Assembly: GCA_963810755.1 (NCBI GenBank)
Contig: CAWEOP010000009.1
Span: 62,001 to 126,000, forward strand
From: FEN-1219 sp963810755
GTDB lineage: Bacteria > Pseudomonadota > Gammaproteobacteria > Steroidobacterales > Rariloculaceae
DNA length: 64,000 nucleotides
Direction of reading: 5' to 3'
The number at the start of each line of letters is the position of its first letter. Position 1 is the first letter of the stretch. Below, piece by piece: positions 52,425 through 61,531 of the stretch. The notes under the pieces were generated by a model. That model made no database searches. It was not told the DNA's origin and worked only from the letters and a program-made list of their open reading frames with translations. A program made the translations under genes and the position numbers.

Positions 52425-53486
52425 ATGTCATTGATCGACGATTTCCTGCGCAGCATGCACATGCGCAAAGGCTCGGACCTCCATGTGGTCGCGGGCGATC
52501 CGCCGCGCATGCGCGTGCACGGCGACTTGATCACGCTCGACAACAATCGCCTCGACCCCGAGGAGCTGAAGGCCGAGCTCTTCGGCATCATGAGCGAGGC
52601 GTCGCTCCATCAGTTCGACGTGCACGACTCGGCGGACTTCGCGCACTCAATCGCCGACCTGGCGCGGTTTCGCGTGAACGTATTCCGGCACCTGAACGGC
52701 ATCGGCGCCGTGTTCCGGGGCATTCCATCGAAGGCGTTGACGCTGGAAGAGCTGAAGATGCCGAAGGCATTGCACGAGCTCGCAACGGCGACGCGCGGAC
52801 TGATCCTGGTAACCGGCAAAACCGGCTCAGGCAAGTCGACGACGCTCGCGGGCGTAATCGACGCGATCAACAGCAAGGTCAAAGGCCACATCCTCACCAT
52901 CGAAGATCCGATCGAGTTCGTGCATCAACGCAAGTTGTGCCTGATGAGCCAGCGCGAGATCGGCGTGCACAGCCCGTCGTTCGCGGACGCGCTGCACTCC
53001 GCCTTGCGCGAGGATCCCGACGCGATCCTCGTGGGCGAGCTCCGCGACCTCGAGACGATGAGCATCGCGATGACGGCCGCAGAGATGGGCGTGCTCGTCA
53101 TGGGTACGCTGCACACGAACGGTGCGGCCGCCACGATCGACCGCGTCGTCAACATCTTCCCCTCCGATAAGCAGGACCACGTCCGCAACATGCTGTCCAC
53201 GTCCCTGCGCGGAGTGGTCTCGCAGCAGCTGCTGAAACGCAAGGACGGCAAGGGCCGCGTCGCCGCGCTCGAGATCTTGATCAACACTTCGGCGGCAGCC
53301 AACCTGATTCGCCAGGGCAAGCTCGAGCAGCTCGAGAACGTGATGCAGTCGAGCGGCCGCGAAGGCATGTGCACCATGGACGGCTCGCTCAAGAAGCTGC
53401 TCGACGATGGCATCATCTCGGGTGAAGAGGCCTACATGCAGGCTTTCGACAAGGCGAAGTTCGAGCAGCACAAAGACAATTCCTGA
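52425..53486 (+). CDS. pilU: PilT/PilU-family retraction ATPase
   Basis: Second motor of the pair, 353 residues from ATG 52425, 15 bases after pilT with GGGAGAG before it. Walker A TGKTGSGKSTTLAGV, ILTIEDPIEFVHQ and LREDPDAILVGELRDLETMSIAMTAAEMG are intact. The C-terminal part (NTSAAANLIRQGKLEQLENVMQ) differs from PilT and fits PilU/PilT2-type accessory motors. Whether it is orthologous to PilU cannot be settled by eye. Confidence 0.9.
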   Translation: MSLIDDFLRSMHMRKGSDLHVVAGDPPRMRVHGDLITLDNNRLDPEELKAELFGIMSEASLHQFDVHDSADFAHSIADLARFRVNVFRHLNGIGAVFRGIPSKALTLEELKMPKALHELATATRGLILVTGKTGSGKSTTLAGVIDAINSKVKGHILTIEDPIEFVHQRKLCLMSQREIGVHSPSFADALHSALREDPDAILVGELRDLETMSIAMTAAEMGVLVMGTLHTNGAAATIDRVVNIFPSDKQDHVRNMLSTSLRGVVSQQLLKRKDGKGRVAALEILINTSAAANLIRQGKLEQLENVMQSSGREGMCTMDGSLKKLLDDGIISGEEAYMQAFDKAKFEQHKDNS

Positions 53487-53503
53487 GTCCGCGCCTGAGC
53501 TGG

Positions 53504-53509
53504 CATAAT
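53504..53509 (+). promoter_or_regulatory. -10 box CATAAT upstream of metG
   Basis: CATAAT within GGCATAATG lies 57 bases before the metG start. The -35 is weak. metG may also be read through from pilU, which ends 18 bases upstream of the box. Confidence 0.35.
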
Positions 53510-53565
53510 GACCACTGTTCGGCGACCCGATCCGGCGCCGACCTCTCGGGTTGCGGAGCCTCCAG

Positions 53566-55606
53566 TTGACCTCCAAGCGGACAATTCTCGTCACGAGCGC
53601 GTTGCCGTACGCGAACAACTCGCTGCATATCGGCCACGTCGTCGAGTACGTGCAAACCGACATCTGGGTGCGCTACCAGCGGCTGCGCGGAGAGCGTTGT
53701 TGGTATGTATGCGCGAGCGACGCGCACGGCACGCCGACGATGCTGCGCGCCGAACAGGAAGGCATTCGCGCCCGAGGAGCTCATCAAACGGGTGAGCGCC
53801 GAGCACAAGCGCGACTTCGCGAAATTCCGGATCAGTGTGGACAACTACATCACCACACACGACCCTGAGAACGCGGAGCTCACGGCCGAGCTCTACACGC
53901 GCCTCGCCGCGCGCGGCCTCATTGCGCGCAAAGTCATCAAGCAGGCTTACGATCAGGAACGCCAGATGTTCCTACCCGACCGCTATGTGCGCGGGACCTG
54001 CCCCAACTGCGGCACGCCGGAACAGTATGGCGACTCCTGCGAAAGCTGCGGTGCGAGCTATTCGCCACTCGACCTCAAGGACGCCGTATCGACATTGTCG
54101 GGGACGAAGCCCGCGGCGCGCGAATCGGAGCATCTGTTCCTCAAGCTCGACCATTTTACGGACGAGTTGCGCGAATGGGTGCCGAAGCACGTCGACGCCG
54201 CGCTGGCGCGCAAGCTCGCCGAGTGGTTCGACGCGGGGCTCAAGGATTGGGACATCTCGCGCGATCCGCCGTATTTCGGATTTCGGATTCCGGGCGAACG
54301 CGACAAGTTCTTCTACGTGTGGTTCGACGCACCGATAGGCTACATGGCGAGCTTTCTGAATCTCTGCCGGCGCGAAAACCTCGACTTCGGCGAGTTCTGG
54401 GACGAAGGCAGCGACACGGAGCTCTATCACTTCATCGGCAAGGACATACCTTATTTCCACGCACTGTTCTGGCCGGCGATGCTGTCGGGTGCCGGGTATC
54501 GGAAGCCGAGCGGCCTGTTCGTGCACGGCCATTTGACGGTCGACGGACTCAAGATGTCGAAGAGCCGAGGGACGTTCATCCCCGCGGCGACCTACGCGAA
54601 GCATCTCGACCCGGACTATCTGCGCTACTACTACGCATCGAAGCTCAGCTCCGCGATCGACGACATGGATCTCAACTTCGCCGACTTCGTCGCGAAGGTG
54701 AACTCGGACCTCGTCGGCAAGCTCGTGAACATCGCGAGCCGATGTGCGGGTTTCGTCGAGCGGCTCGGCGGCGGCAGGCTTGCGGCGCGCCTGCCCGACG
54801 ACGCGTTGTTCGCCGAGTTCGCTTCCTCGGGCGTGGCCCTTGCAGAGGACTACGAGCAGCGCGAATTCGCGCGCGCCGTGCGTCGGATCATGGCGCTTGC
54901 GGACCGCGCCAATCAGTACATAGACGAGCGTAAACCGTGGCTGCTCGCGAAGAACCCAAGCTCCGGCGCCGAGGTGCTCGGCGTCTGCACGCTGGGGCTC
55001 AATCTGTTCCGCACGCTGATGATCTACCTGAAGCCGATCCTGCCGGGGCTCGCCGAGCGCGCAGAGCGCCTGCTCGCCGCAGGCGAGCTACGTTGGGCCG
55101 ACGCGGCGATTCCTCTGCTCGATCACAAGATCGAGCGGTTCGAGCCGCTACTGCAGCGCGTGGAAGCGGAGACGGTAGAGAAGATCGTGACCGAAGCGCG
55201 CGTCCAGACGGGACCGACGGCCGCGACCTCGGCGTCAGCCGCCGCGACGACGCCGCCACCACTCGAGCCGCCGAAGGCGGCCGAAATCGAGATCGATCAG
55301 TTCGCAAAGACCGACCTGCGAGTCGCGCGCGTCGTCGAGGCGACCCTCGTAGACGGCGCAGACAAGCTCCTGCGACTCACACTCGACGTCGGCGATTCGC
55401 AGCGCACGGTGTTCGCGGGAATCCGCAGCGGCTACGATCCAGCGGCGCTCGCCGGCAAGCTCGTGGTATTGGTCGCCAATCTGAAGCCGCGCAAGATGCG
55501 CTTCGGGCTTTCGGAGGGTATGGTCCTCGCAGCGAGTGGGAAAGACGGCGGGCCGTTTCTGCTGAGTCCCGACAGCGGGGCGGAGCCCGGGATGAAAGTG
55601 AGCTAA
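53566..55606 (+). CDS. metG: Methionyl-tRNA synthetase MetG (one frameshift)
   Basis: Charges initiator and elongator tRNA-Met. Reading from TTG 53566 (GGAG upstream): KRTILVTSALPYANNSLHIGH (HIGH motif). After an extra C near 53771 it continues EELIKRVSAEHKRDF, the zinc knuckle CPNCGTPEQYGDSCESCG, KMSKSRGTF and a C-terminal tRNA-binding OB domain (about 575-679) used for dimerisation. Corrected length is 679, against 677 in E. coli. It is followed by rsxA after three bases. Confidence 0.94.
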
Positions 55607-55609
55607 CCC

Positions 55610-56191
55610 ATGGGCGAGCTATTGTTGATCGTCCTCGCCGCCGCGCTCGTCAACAACTTCGTGCTCGTCCAGTTTCTCGGCTTGTGCCCCTTCGTTGGCG
55701 CGTCGCGCCGCCTCGAAGGCGCCGTCGGCATGGGGCTCGCGACGGGCTTGGTGCTGACCACCGCGTCCGGCTTGAGCTTCCTCGTCGACCGCTTCCTGCT
55801 GCAACCATTCAACCTGCAATACCTGCGTCTTTTGTCCTTCATCCTCGTGATCGGCGTTGCCGTCCAACTCACGGATATTCTGATCAGGCGTTTCTCGCCG
55901 TTGCTGCACCGGCTGCTCGGCATTTACGTTCCATTGATCGCGAGCAACTGCGCCGTGCTCGGCGTTGCGCTATTGAATTCCGCTGCCAGCCGCAGCTTCG
56001 TCGCAGCCTTGTTCTACGGCGCGGGTGCGGCGCTCGGCTTTGCGCTTGCCCTCGCGCTGCTCGCCGGACTGCGCGAGCGCTTGCAGCACTCGGACGTTCC
56101 GCTGGCTTTTCGCGGTCCCGCTATCGGTTTCATCACGGCCGGAATCCTGTCGCTCGCCTTCCTCGGCTTCGCGGGCTTCGGCCGCCTCTGA
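55610..56191 (+). CDS. rsxA: Electron transport complex subunit RsxA
   Basis: Six-helix membrane subunit of the Rsx/Rnf NADH:ferredoxin-type pump. The 193-residue protein begins LLLIVLAAALVNNFVLVQFLGLCPFVGASRR, with the conserved LGLCPF cysteine region, and IASNCAVLGVAL in the second inverted half. It opens the rsxABCDGE-nth operon. Confidence 0.96.
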   Translation: MGELLLIVLAAALVNNFVLVQFLGLCPFVGASRRLEGAVGMGLATGLVLTTASGLSFLVDRFLLQPFNLQYLRLLSFILVIGVAVQLTDILIRRFSPLLHRLLGIYVPLIASNCAVLGVALLNSAASRSFVAALFYGAGAALGFALALALLAGLRERLQHSDVPLAFRGPAIGFITAGILSLAFLGFAGFGRL

Positions 56192-56192
56192 C

Positions 56193-56690
56193 ATGCTTTC
56201 CGCGGTTGCCATCCTCGCCGGTCTGGCCTTGGCCCTGACCACGCTGCTGATCGCCGCCGCTCGGCTGCTGCCGTCCGACCAGGACGGCGGCGTCGAGGAC
56301 GTCGAAAAGGTCTTGCCGCGTATTCAGTGCGCGCAGTGCGGCTATCCTGGCTGCCGTGCCTACGCGACAGCGATCGTGAACGGCACGGCCGAGATCAACC
56401 TTTGCCCTCCCGGCGGCACCGAGACGATCGAGCGTCTAGCCAATCTGCTCGGCCGAGACGCCCTGCCGCTCGACGCGAGCCGCGGCCGTGCGAGCCTCGA
56501 GCGCATCGCACGCATCGACGAGGACGACTGCATCGGTTGCAACCTGTGTGCGCGCTCCTGTCCCGTCGACGCGATCGTCGGCATTCCGCACGCGATGCAC
56601 ACGGTGCTCGCGGCGCACTGCACCGGGTGCGAGCTCTGCCTCGCACCCTGCCCCGTCGACTGCATAACGATGGTGCCCCGCCATGGTTGA
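56193..56690 (+). CDS. rsxB: Electron transport complex subunit RsxB
   Basis: Iron-sulfur subunit on the cytosolic face. From ATG 56193, 165 residues: an N-terminal membrane helix, the CAQCGYPGCRAYA cluster motif (with a later C in NLCPPGG) and two ferredoxin motifs, CIGCNLCARSCPVDAI and CTGCELCLAPCPVDCI. It overlaps rsxC by eight bases. Confidence 0.96.
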   Translation: MLSAVAILAGLALALTTLLIAAARLLPSDQDGGVEDVEKVLPRIQCAQCGYPGCRAYATAIVNGTAEINLCPPGGTETIERLANLLGRDALPLDASRGRASLERIARIDEDDCIGCNLCARSCPVDAIVGIPHAMHTVLAAHCTGCELCLAPCPVDCITMVPRHG

Positions 56691-58206
56691 CTACGTATTC
56701 GAACGGCACCTGAGCGGCGGCATCCACATACCCGCCAACAAGGATTCATCCACCGCCCAGCCGATTCGCCGCGGCTTCATCCCGAGCCGGCTCGTGCTCG
56801 CGCTGCGTCAGCACCGCGGCGCGCCAGCGGAGCCGATCGTGCGCATCGGAGACCGTGTGCTGCGCGGCGAAATGCTTGCGCGTCCCGGCAGCCCGCCTTC
56901 GGCGGCGGTCCACGCGTCGACATCGGGGTGGGTGCGCGCGATCGAGGAGCGCCTCGTCCTTGCGGGCGACGGCGTTCAACCGTCGCCGTGCATCGTGATC
57001 GAGACCGACGGGCGCGACGAGCGCGAGGCGCTTGGGGCACCGTGGCCGACGGAGCGCACGGCGCAGCTCGAACGGATTCGGATGGCGGGCATAGTCGGGC
57101 TCGGGGGTGCCGTATTCCCCACCGCGGACAAGCTCTCGACTCCGGTGCCCTGCAAGACGCTGATCGTCAATGGCGCCGAGTGCGAGCCCTACATCAGCTG
57201 CGACGATTTGCTGATGCGGGAGCACGCCGCCGATGTCGTCGCGGGCGCGCTGCTGCTCACCGACTTGCTCGCGGCGCCGCTCTGCATCATCGCGATCGAG
57301 CGCGACAAGCCGAATGCGGAACAAGCGATCGAGGCGGCCGCGCACGCCGCGGCCGATCCGCGGCTGAAGCTCGCCGAAGTGCCGACGATCTATCCCGCGG
57401 GCGGCGAGCGGCAGCTCGTAGAGCTCTTGACCGGCGACGAGGTGCCGGGCGGCGGCTATCCGAGCCAGATCGGCTACGTGTGCCAGAACGTGGGTACGGC
57501 GTACGCGCTGCTGCGACTCGTACGCGACGGCGAACCGCTGCTCAGCCGCGTCGTGACCGTTACGGGCGGCGGAATCCGCACACCGCAGAACGTGGAGGCC
57601 CTGATCGGCACGCCGATCGCCGAGCTCGTCGAATTCTGCGGGGGCTACAACGAGGGCGTGGTCCGGCTGATCGGCGGCGGCAGCATGATGGGCGTCGCAC
57701 TTCCCGACGACGATCTCCCGATCGCTAAGGGCAGCAATTGCATCATCGCCGCCACGGCCGCCGAGGTGCGCATGGATCCGACGGAGTGGCCGTGCATCCG
57801 CTGCGGCGATTGCGTCACGGTTTGCCCTCCCCGTCTGCTTCCGCAGGAGCTTCTGATCGCCGCACACACGGCGGATTTCGACGCTCTGCACTTGTTCGGG
57901 TTACAGGATTGCATCGAGTGCGGGTGCTGCGACGTCGCGTGCCCGAGCCAGATATCGTTGACCGAGCGTTTCAGGCAAGCGAAACGTTCGCTCGCGCTGC
58001 ACGATCGTCAGCTCCGTTTCCAGGACGAGTCCGAGGAGCGCTTCGAGCGGCGCGAACGCCGCGTCCAAGAGGACCGAGAGCGCAACGACTCGCTGATCGA
58101 TCGGCTCAAAGGCGAGGCCACCGATCCCGGCTCCCGTGACGCGGCGATACGCGCGGCGCTCGAGCGCGCGAAACGACGGCGCGACGACCCGGCGGAGCCG
58201 AAATAG
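56683..58206 (+). CDS. rsxC: Electron transport complex subunit RsxC
   Basis: NADH/FMN-binding subunit related to complex I 51-kDa. The 507-residue protein has GIVGLGGAVFPTADKL (nucleotide-binding region), an SLBB-like domain, and two 4Fe-4S motifs, CIRCGDCVTVCP and CIECGCCDVACP. The charged C-terminal tail (RRERRVQEDRERND) is short; the long Ala/Lys repeats of the E. coli protein are missing, as in many relatives. Confidence 0.96.
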   Translation: MVDYVFERHLSGGIHIPANKDSSTAQPIRRGFIPSRLVLALRQHRGAPAEPIVRIGDRVLRGEMLARPGSPPSAAVHASTSGWVRAIEERLVLAGDGVQPSPCIVIETDGRDEREALGAPWPTERTAQLERIRMAGIVGLGGAVFPTADKLSTPVPCKTLIVNGAECEPYISCDDLLMREHAADVVAGALLLTDLLAAPLCIIAIERDKPNAEQAIEAAAHAAADPRLKLAEVPTIYPAGGERQLVELLTGDEVPGGGYPSQIGYVCQNVGTAYALLRLVRDGEPLLSRVVTVTGGGIRTPQNVEALIGTPIAELVEFCGGYNEGVVRLIGGGSMMGVALPDDDLPIAKGSNCIIAATAAEVRMDPTEWPCIRCGDCVTVCPPRLLPQELLIAAHTADFDALHLFGLQDCIECGCCDVACPSQISLTERFRQAKRSLALHDRQLRFQDESEERFERRERRVQEDRERNDSLIDRLKGEATDPGSRDAAIRAALERAKRRRDDPAEPK

Positions 58207-58209
58207 CGA

Positions 58210-59244
58210 ATGCGCTTCGAGGTTGCACCGGCCCCGCACGCGCGCGCCTTCGTCGGCGTCCCGCTAGTGATGCGGCGCGTGCTCTATGCGCTCGTGCCAG
58301 CCGCGATCTGTTACATCTCGTTCTTCGGCTTTGGGCTGCTGATCAACTTCGCGGTCGCAGCGGTATCGGCGCTCCTGACCGAGGCAGCCGTGCTGCGGCT
58401 GCGCGGCCGCGGCACCCGTCACGCGCTCAACGACGGCAGCGCCCTCGTCACCGCCGCGCTTCTCTCGTTTGCGCTGCCGCCGCTCGTACCGGCCTGGATC
58501 CCGGCCCTCGGCAGCATCGTCGCTATCACGCTCGCGAAGCAGCTCTACGGCGGGCTCGGCAAGAATCCTTTCAACCCGGCGATGGTCGGCTATGTGTTCC
58601 TGCTCATCTCGTTTCCAGTAGAGATGACGCAGTGGATACCCCCGCGCATGGGCGACATCGACTATCAGCACCTGAGCGCCGTCGGCAGTCTCAACTACGC
58701 GTTCACTGGCCGTCTTCCCGCAGCACTCGACATCGACATGCTCACGCGCGCGACGCCGCTCGACGTCGTGAAGGAGGGGCTGCGCTCCGCGCACACCTTC
58801 GCGGAGCTGCGCGGTGGCTCACTGTTCGGCGACTTCGGCGGCCGCGGCTGGGAATGGGTCGCGAATCTCATCGCCGTCGGAGGACTCTACCTCTTGTATA
58901 CCGGGACGATTCGCTGGCAGATCCCGGTGGCGCTGATCGCCGGCCTGCTCGTGCCCGCCACGGGGTTCTACTTGCTCGACCCGAGCCACTACGCCGCACC
59001 GGGCTTCCACCTGTTCAGCGGCGCCAGCATGCTCGCAGCGTTCTTCATCGCGACCGACCCGGTCTCTGCCGCCGCCACGAACCGTGGCCGCTTGATCTAC
59101 GGCGCAGGCATCGGAATCCTCATCTATATGATCCGCACATGGGGCGGCTATCCCGACGGCGTCGCGTTCGCCGTGCTCCTAATGAACGGGGTCGTGCCGC
59201 TGATCGACCGCTATACGCGACCGCGCATTTTTGGCCAACGCTGA
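58210..59244 (+). CDS. rsxD: Electron transport complex subunit RsxD
   Basis: Membrane subunit with about nine to ten helices, related to NqrB. The 344-residue protein includes YGGLGKNPFNPAMVGYVFLLISFP, LFSGASMLAAFFIATDPVSAA and GVAFAVLLMNGVVPLIDRY, all typical. A riboflavin/FMN-binding role is known for the family. It follows rsxC by three bases. Confidence 0.95.
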   Translation: MRFEVAPAPHARAFVGVPLVMRRVLYALVPAAICYISFFGFGLLINFAVAAVSALLTEAAVLRLRGRGTRHALNDGSALVTAALLSFALPPLVPAWIPALGSIVAITLAKQLYGGLGKNPFNPAMVGYVFLLISFPVEMTQWIPPRMGDIDYQHLSAVGSLNYAFTGRLPAALDIDMLTRATPLDVVKEGLRSAHTFAELRGGSLFGDFGGRGWEWVANLIAVGGLYLLYTGTIRWQIPVALIAGLLVPATGFYLLDPSHYAAPGFHLFSGASMLAAFFIATDPVSAAATNRGRLIYGAGIGILIYMIRTWGGYPDGVAFAVLLMNGVVPLIDRYTRPRIFGQR

Positions 59245-59257
59245 TGGACGTGCGCTA

Positions 59258-59914
59258 GTGGACAACCAAGGCAGCCCGATCCGCACGCTGCTGATCGTCG
59301 GCGTAGTGGCGGCGGCCGCCGCGTTCATGGTCAGCGCGAGCCACGAGTTCAGCCGGGACAGGATCGCTGCCAACGAGCGCGCGCGCCTCATCGCGAGCTT
59401 GAACAGCGTGCTCGATCCCAACCTGCGCAGCCACGACCTGAGCACCGTGCGTTTGAGCGTTACGGACCGGGACCTGCTCGGCGACGACGAGCCGATCGAC
59501 GTGTTCGTCGCGATGGACGAGCACACTCCGGCCGCCGTCGTGTTCGCGAGTGTCGCACCCGACGGCTATAACGCCGCGATCCGCATGCTGATCGGCGTGT
59601 CGCCCGGCGGCGCCCTCACGGGCGCACGTGTCGTGAGCCACCGGGAGACGCCGGGGCTCGGCGACGCGATCGACGCCGCCAAATCGCGTTGGATCCTGCA
59701 GTTCGACGGCTTGACGCTCGCGATGCCGCCGTTGCCAATGTGGGCGGTGGACAAGGACGACGGCCAGTTCGATTCGATTACCGGCGCAACCGTGACGTCG
59801 CGGGCGGTCGTGAAGGGCGTCAAGAACACGCTGCTATACTTCCAGGACCACCGCGACGAGCTCTTCGAGAGAGCCGCGGCCGCCGACGCCGAGCGCAACG
59901 ATGCAACCGACTAA
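59258..59914 (+). CDS. rsxG: Electron transport complex subunit RsxG
   Basis: Periplasmic FMN-carrying subunit with one N-terminal anchor. GTG 59258 gives 218 residues starting VDNQGSPIRTLLIVGVV; an in-frame upstream TTG at 59231 is less likely because it lies inside rsxD. The covalent FMN site is in FDSITGATVTSRAVVKGV (Thr of the S/T-G-A-T motif). The end overlaps rsxE by 14 bases. Confidence 0.93.
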   Translation: MDNQGSPIRTLLIVGVVAAAAAFMVSASHEFSRDRIAANERARLIASLNSVLDPNLRSHDLSTVRLSVTDRDLLGDDEPIDVFVAMDEHTPAAVVFASVAPDGYNAAIRMLIGVSPGGALTGARVVSHRETPGLGDAIDAAKSRWILQFDGLTLAMPPLPMWAVDKDDGQFDSITGATVTSRAVVKGVKNTLLYFQDHRDELFERAAAADAERNDATD

Positions 59915-60597
59915 CGACGCCGCAAGCAACCTTCGCACCGTCGTCACGGCGGGGTTTTGGCGCAACAACATGGCGCTCGTACAGATGCTCGGGCTCTGTC
60001 CGCTGCTTGCCGTGACGACATCCGTCGTCAACGGCCTCGCGCTAGGCCTCGCGACAGCCGGCGTTCTCACGCTCACGAACACCGTCATCTCGATGATGCG
60101 GCGCGCGTTGATTCCGTTCGTGCGAATACCGTTGTTCGTGCTGATCATCGCCGCGCTCGTCACCTGCATCGATCTCCTCACGAACGCGCTGCTCGACGAC
60201 CTGCATCAGATCCTCGGGCTGTTCATCCCGCTGATCGTCACGAATTGCGCAGTGCTTGCACAGGCCGAAACGGTCGCGAGCCGTCGGCCCGTCGGCGAGG
60301 CGCTCCTGACCGGGCTCGCGACGGGGCTCGGTTTCCTCGCGGTGCTCGTGCTGCTTGGCGGGCTGCGCGAGTTTCTGGGTCACGGCACGCTGTTCGCCGG
60401 CATGCCCCTGCTCGCGGGTGAACGCACGCGCGTGGCTCGAGGTCCGTCTGCCGTTCCAGGGGATGCTGGTCGCGATCTTGCCTCCGGGCGCGTTCTTCGG
60501 CATGGCCGCGCTCCTCGCGCTGCGGAATCGGCTCACGCGCGAGCGCGCGGCGCCGGCGCGCGCCGCCGCGGCCGAAGCGGCGGAATCCGCGCAGTGA
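59901..60597 (+). CDS. rsxE: Electron transport complex subunit RsxE (one frameshift)
   Basis: Six-helix subunit homologous to RsxA, with the WRNNMALVQMLGLCPLLAVT opening and VTNCAVLAQAETVA. An extra base near 60432 breaks the frame. Beyond it AWLEVRLPFQGMLVAILPPGAFFGMAAL completes the last helix. Corrected length 231 residues, equal to the E. coli protein. The GTG of nth overlaps its TGA. Confidence 0.92.
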
Positions 60598-61233
60598 AGC
60601 CTGCGAAGCGCCGCCAGATCTACGAACGTCTGGCGCGAGCGAATCCGAATCCCACCACGGAGCTGCGCTACAGCACGCCGTTCGAGCTGCTGGTCGCAGT
60701 CGTGCTCTCCGCGCAAGCGACCGATCTCAGCGTGAACAAGGCGACGGTCGGTCTCTTCAAGGCCGCGAACACGCCGCAGGCGATGCTCGACCTCGGCGAG
60801 ACCGGCCTGAAGGCGTACATCAAGACGATCGGCCTGTTCAACAGCAAAGCGAAGAACCTCATCGCAGCCTGCCGTGCGCTCGTCGCCGAGCACGCTGGCG
60901 TCGTGCCGCGCGAGCGCGAGGCGCTCGAGGCGCTGCCGGGCGTCGGCCGCAAGACGGCGAACGTAATCCTGAACACGGCGTTCGGCGAGGCGACGATCGC
61001 CGTGGACACGCACATTTTTCGGGTCGCGAATCGTATCGGGCTCGCCCACGGCGGCACGGTGCGCGACGGTCGAGGACGAGCTCGTGAAGGTCACGCCCGA
61101 CGAGTTCAAGCGCAACGCGCATCATTGGCTGATCTTGCACGGCCGTTACGTCTGCAAGGCGCGCAAGCCCGCGTGCCCGACGTGCATCATCGCCGACCTC
61201 TGCGAGTACCCCGACAAGACCCCCACCGCGTGA
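60594..61233 (+). CDS. nth: Endonuclease III Nth (one frameshift)
   Basis: Base-excision glycosylase/AP lyase for oxidised pyrimidines. Features are LLVAVVLSAQATDLSVNKAT, the helix-hairpin-helix ALPGVGRKTANVILN with the catalytic Lys and the VDTHIFRVANR Asp. The C-terminal 4Fe-4S cluster CKARKPACPTCIIADLC has the C-x6-C-x2-C-x5-C spacing. An extra G near 61068 shifts the frame between the last two. Corrected length 212 residues (E. coli 211). Ends the rsx operon. Confidence 0.93.
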
Positions 61234-61290
61234 GCGCTGCGGACACTTCGCCGCTCGAGCCAAGCTCGCCGCCGGTGCTCGCCGCGAGCC

Positions 61291-61500
61291 GACGTCGCGT
61301 ACCACGCGTCCGCGGCGATTCGCGACTCGCCGAGCCGACGCCTTCGCCCGCGGGCTCGCCCTACGGCACATCCACGTGCACGGGCGAGTGCTCGCTCCGC
61401 TCGCACCGCGCGCGAAGACGCGCGAGGCCGAGCTCCGCGGGCGAAGGCGCCGGCTCGGCGAGCTGCGATCGCGCGCCGAGGGCGCGTGGTACGCGACATC
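61291..61500. repeat. Long imperfect inverted repeat between convergent nth and lpdA
   Basis: The left arm (about 61291-61352) and the reverse complement of the right arm (about 61436-61500) share GTCGCGTACCACGCG and, after a divergent middle, CTCGCCGAGCCG and CGCCTTCGCCCGCGG with few mismatches. About 83 bases separate the arms. It fills the otherwise gene-free 298-base space between the two stop codons. Folded RNA would form a long hairpin from either direction, so it may terminate both genes; it could also be an inverted duplication. Confidence 0.6.
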
Positions 61501-61531
61501 GTGCTCGACGGCAACGGCACGCGGACGACGG

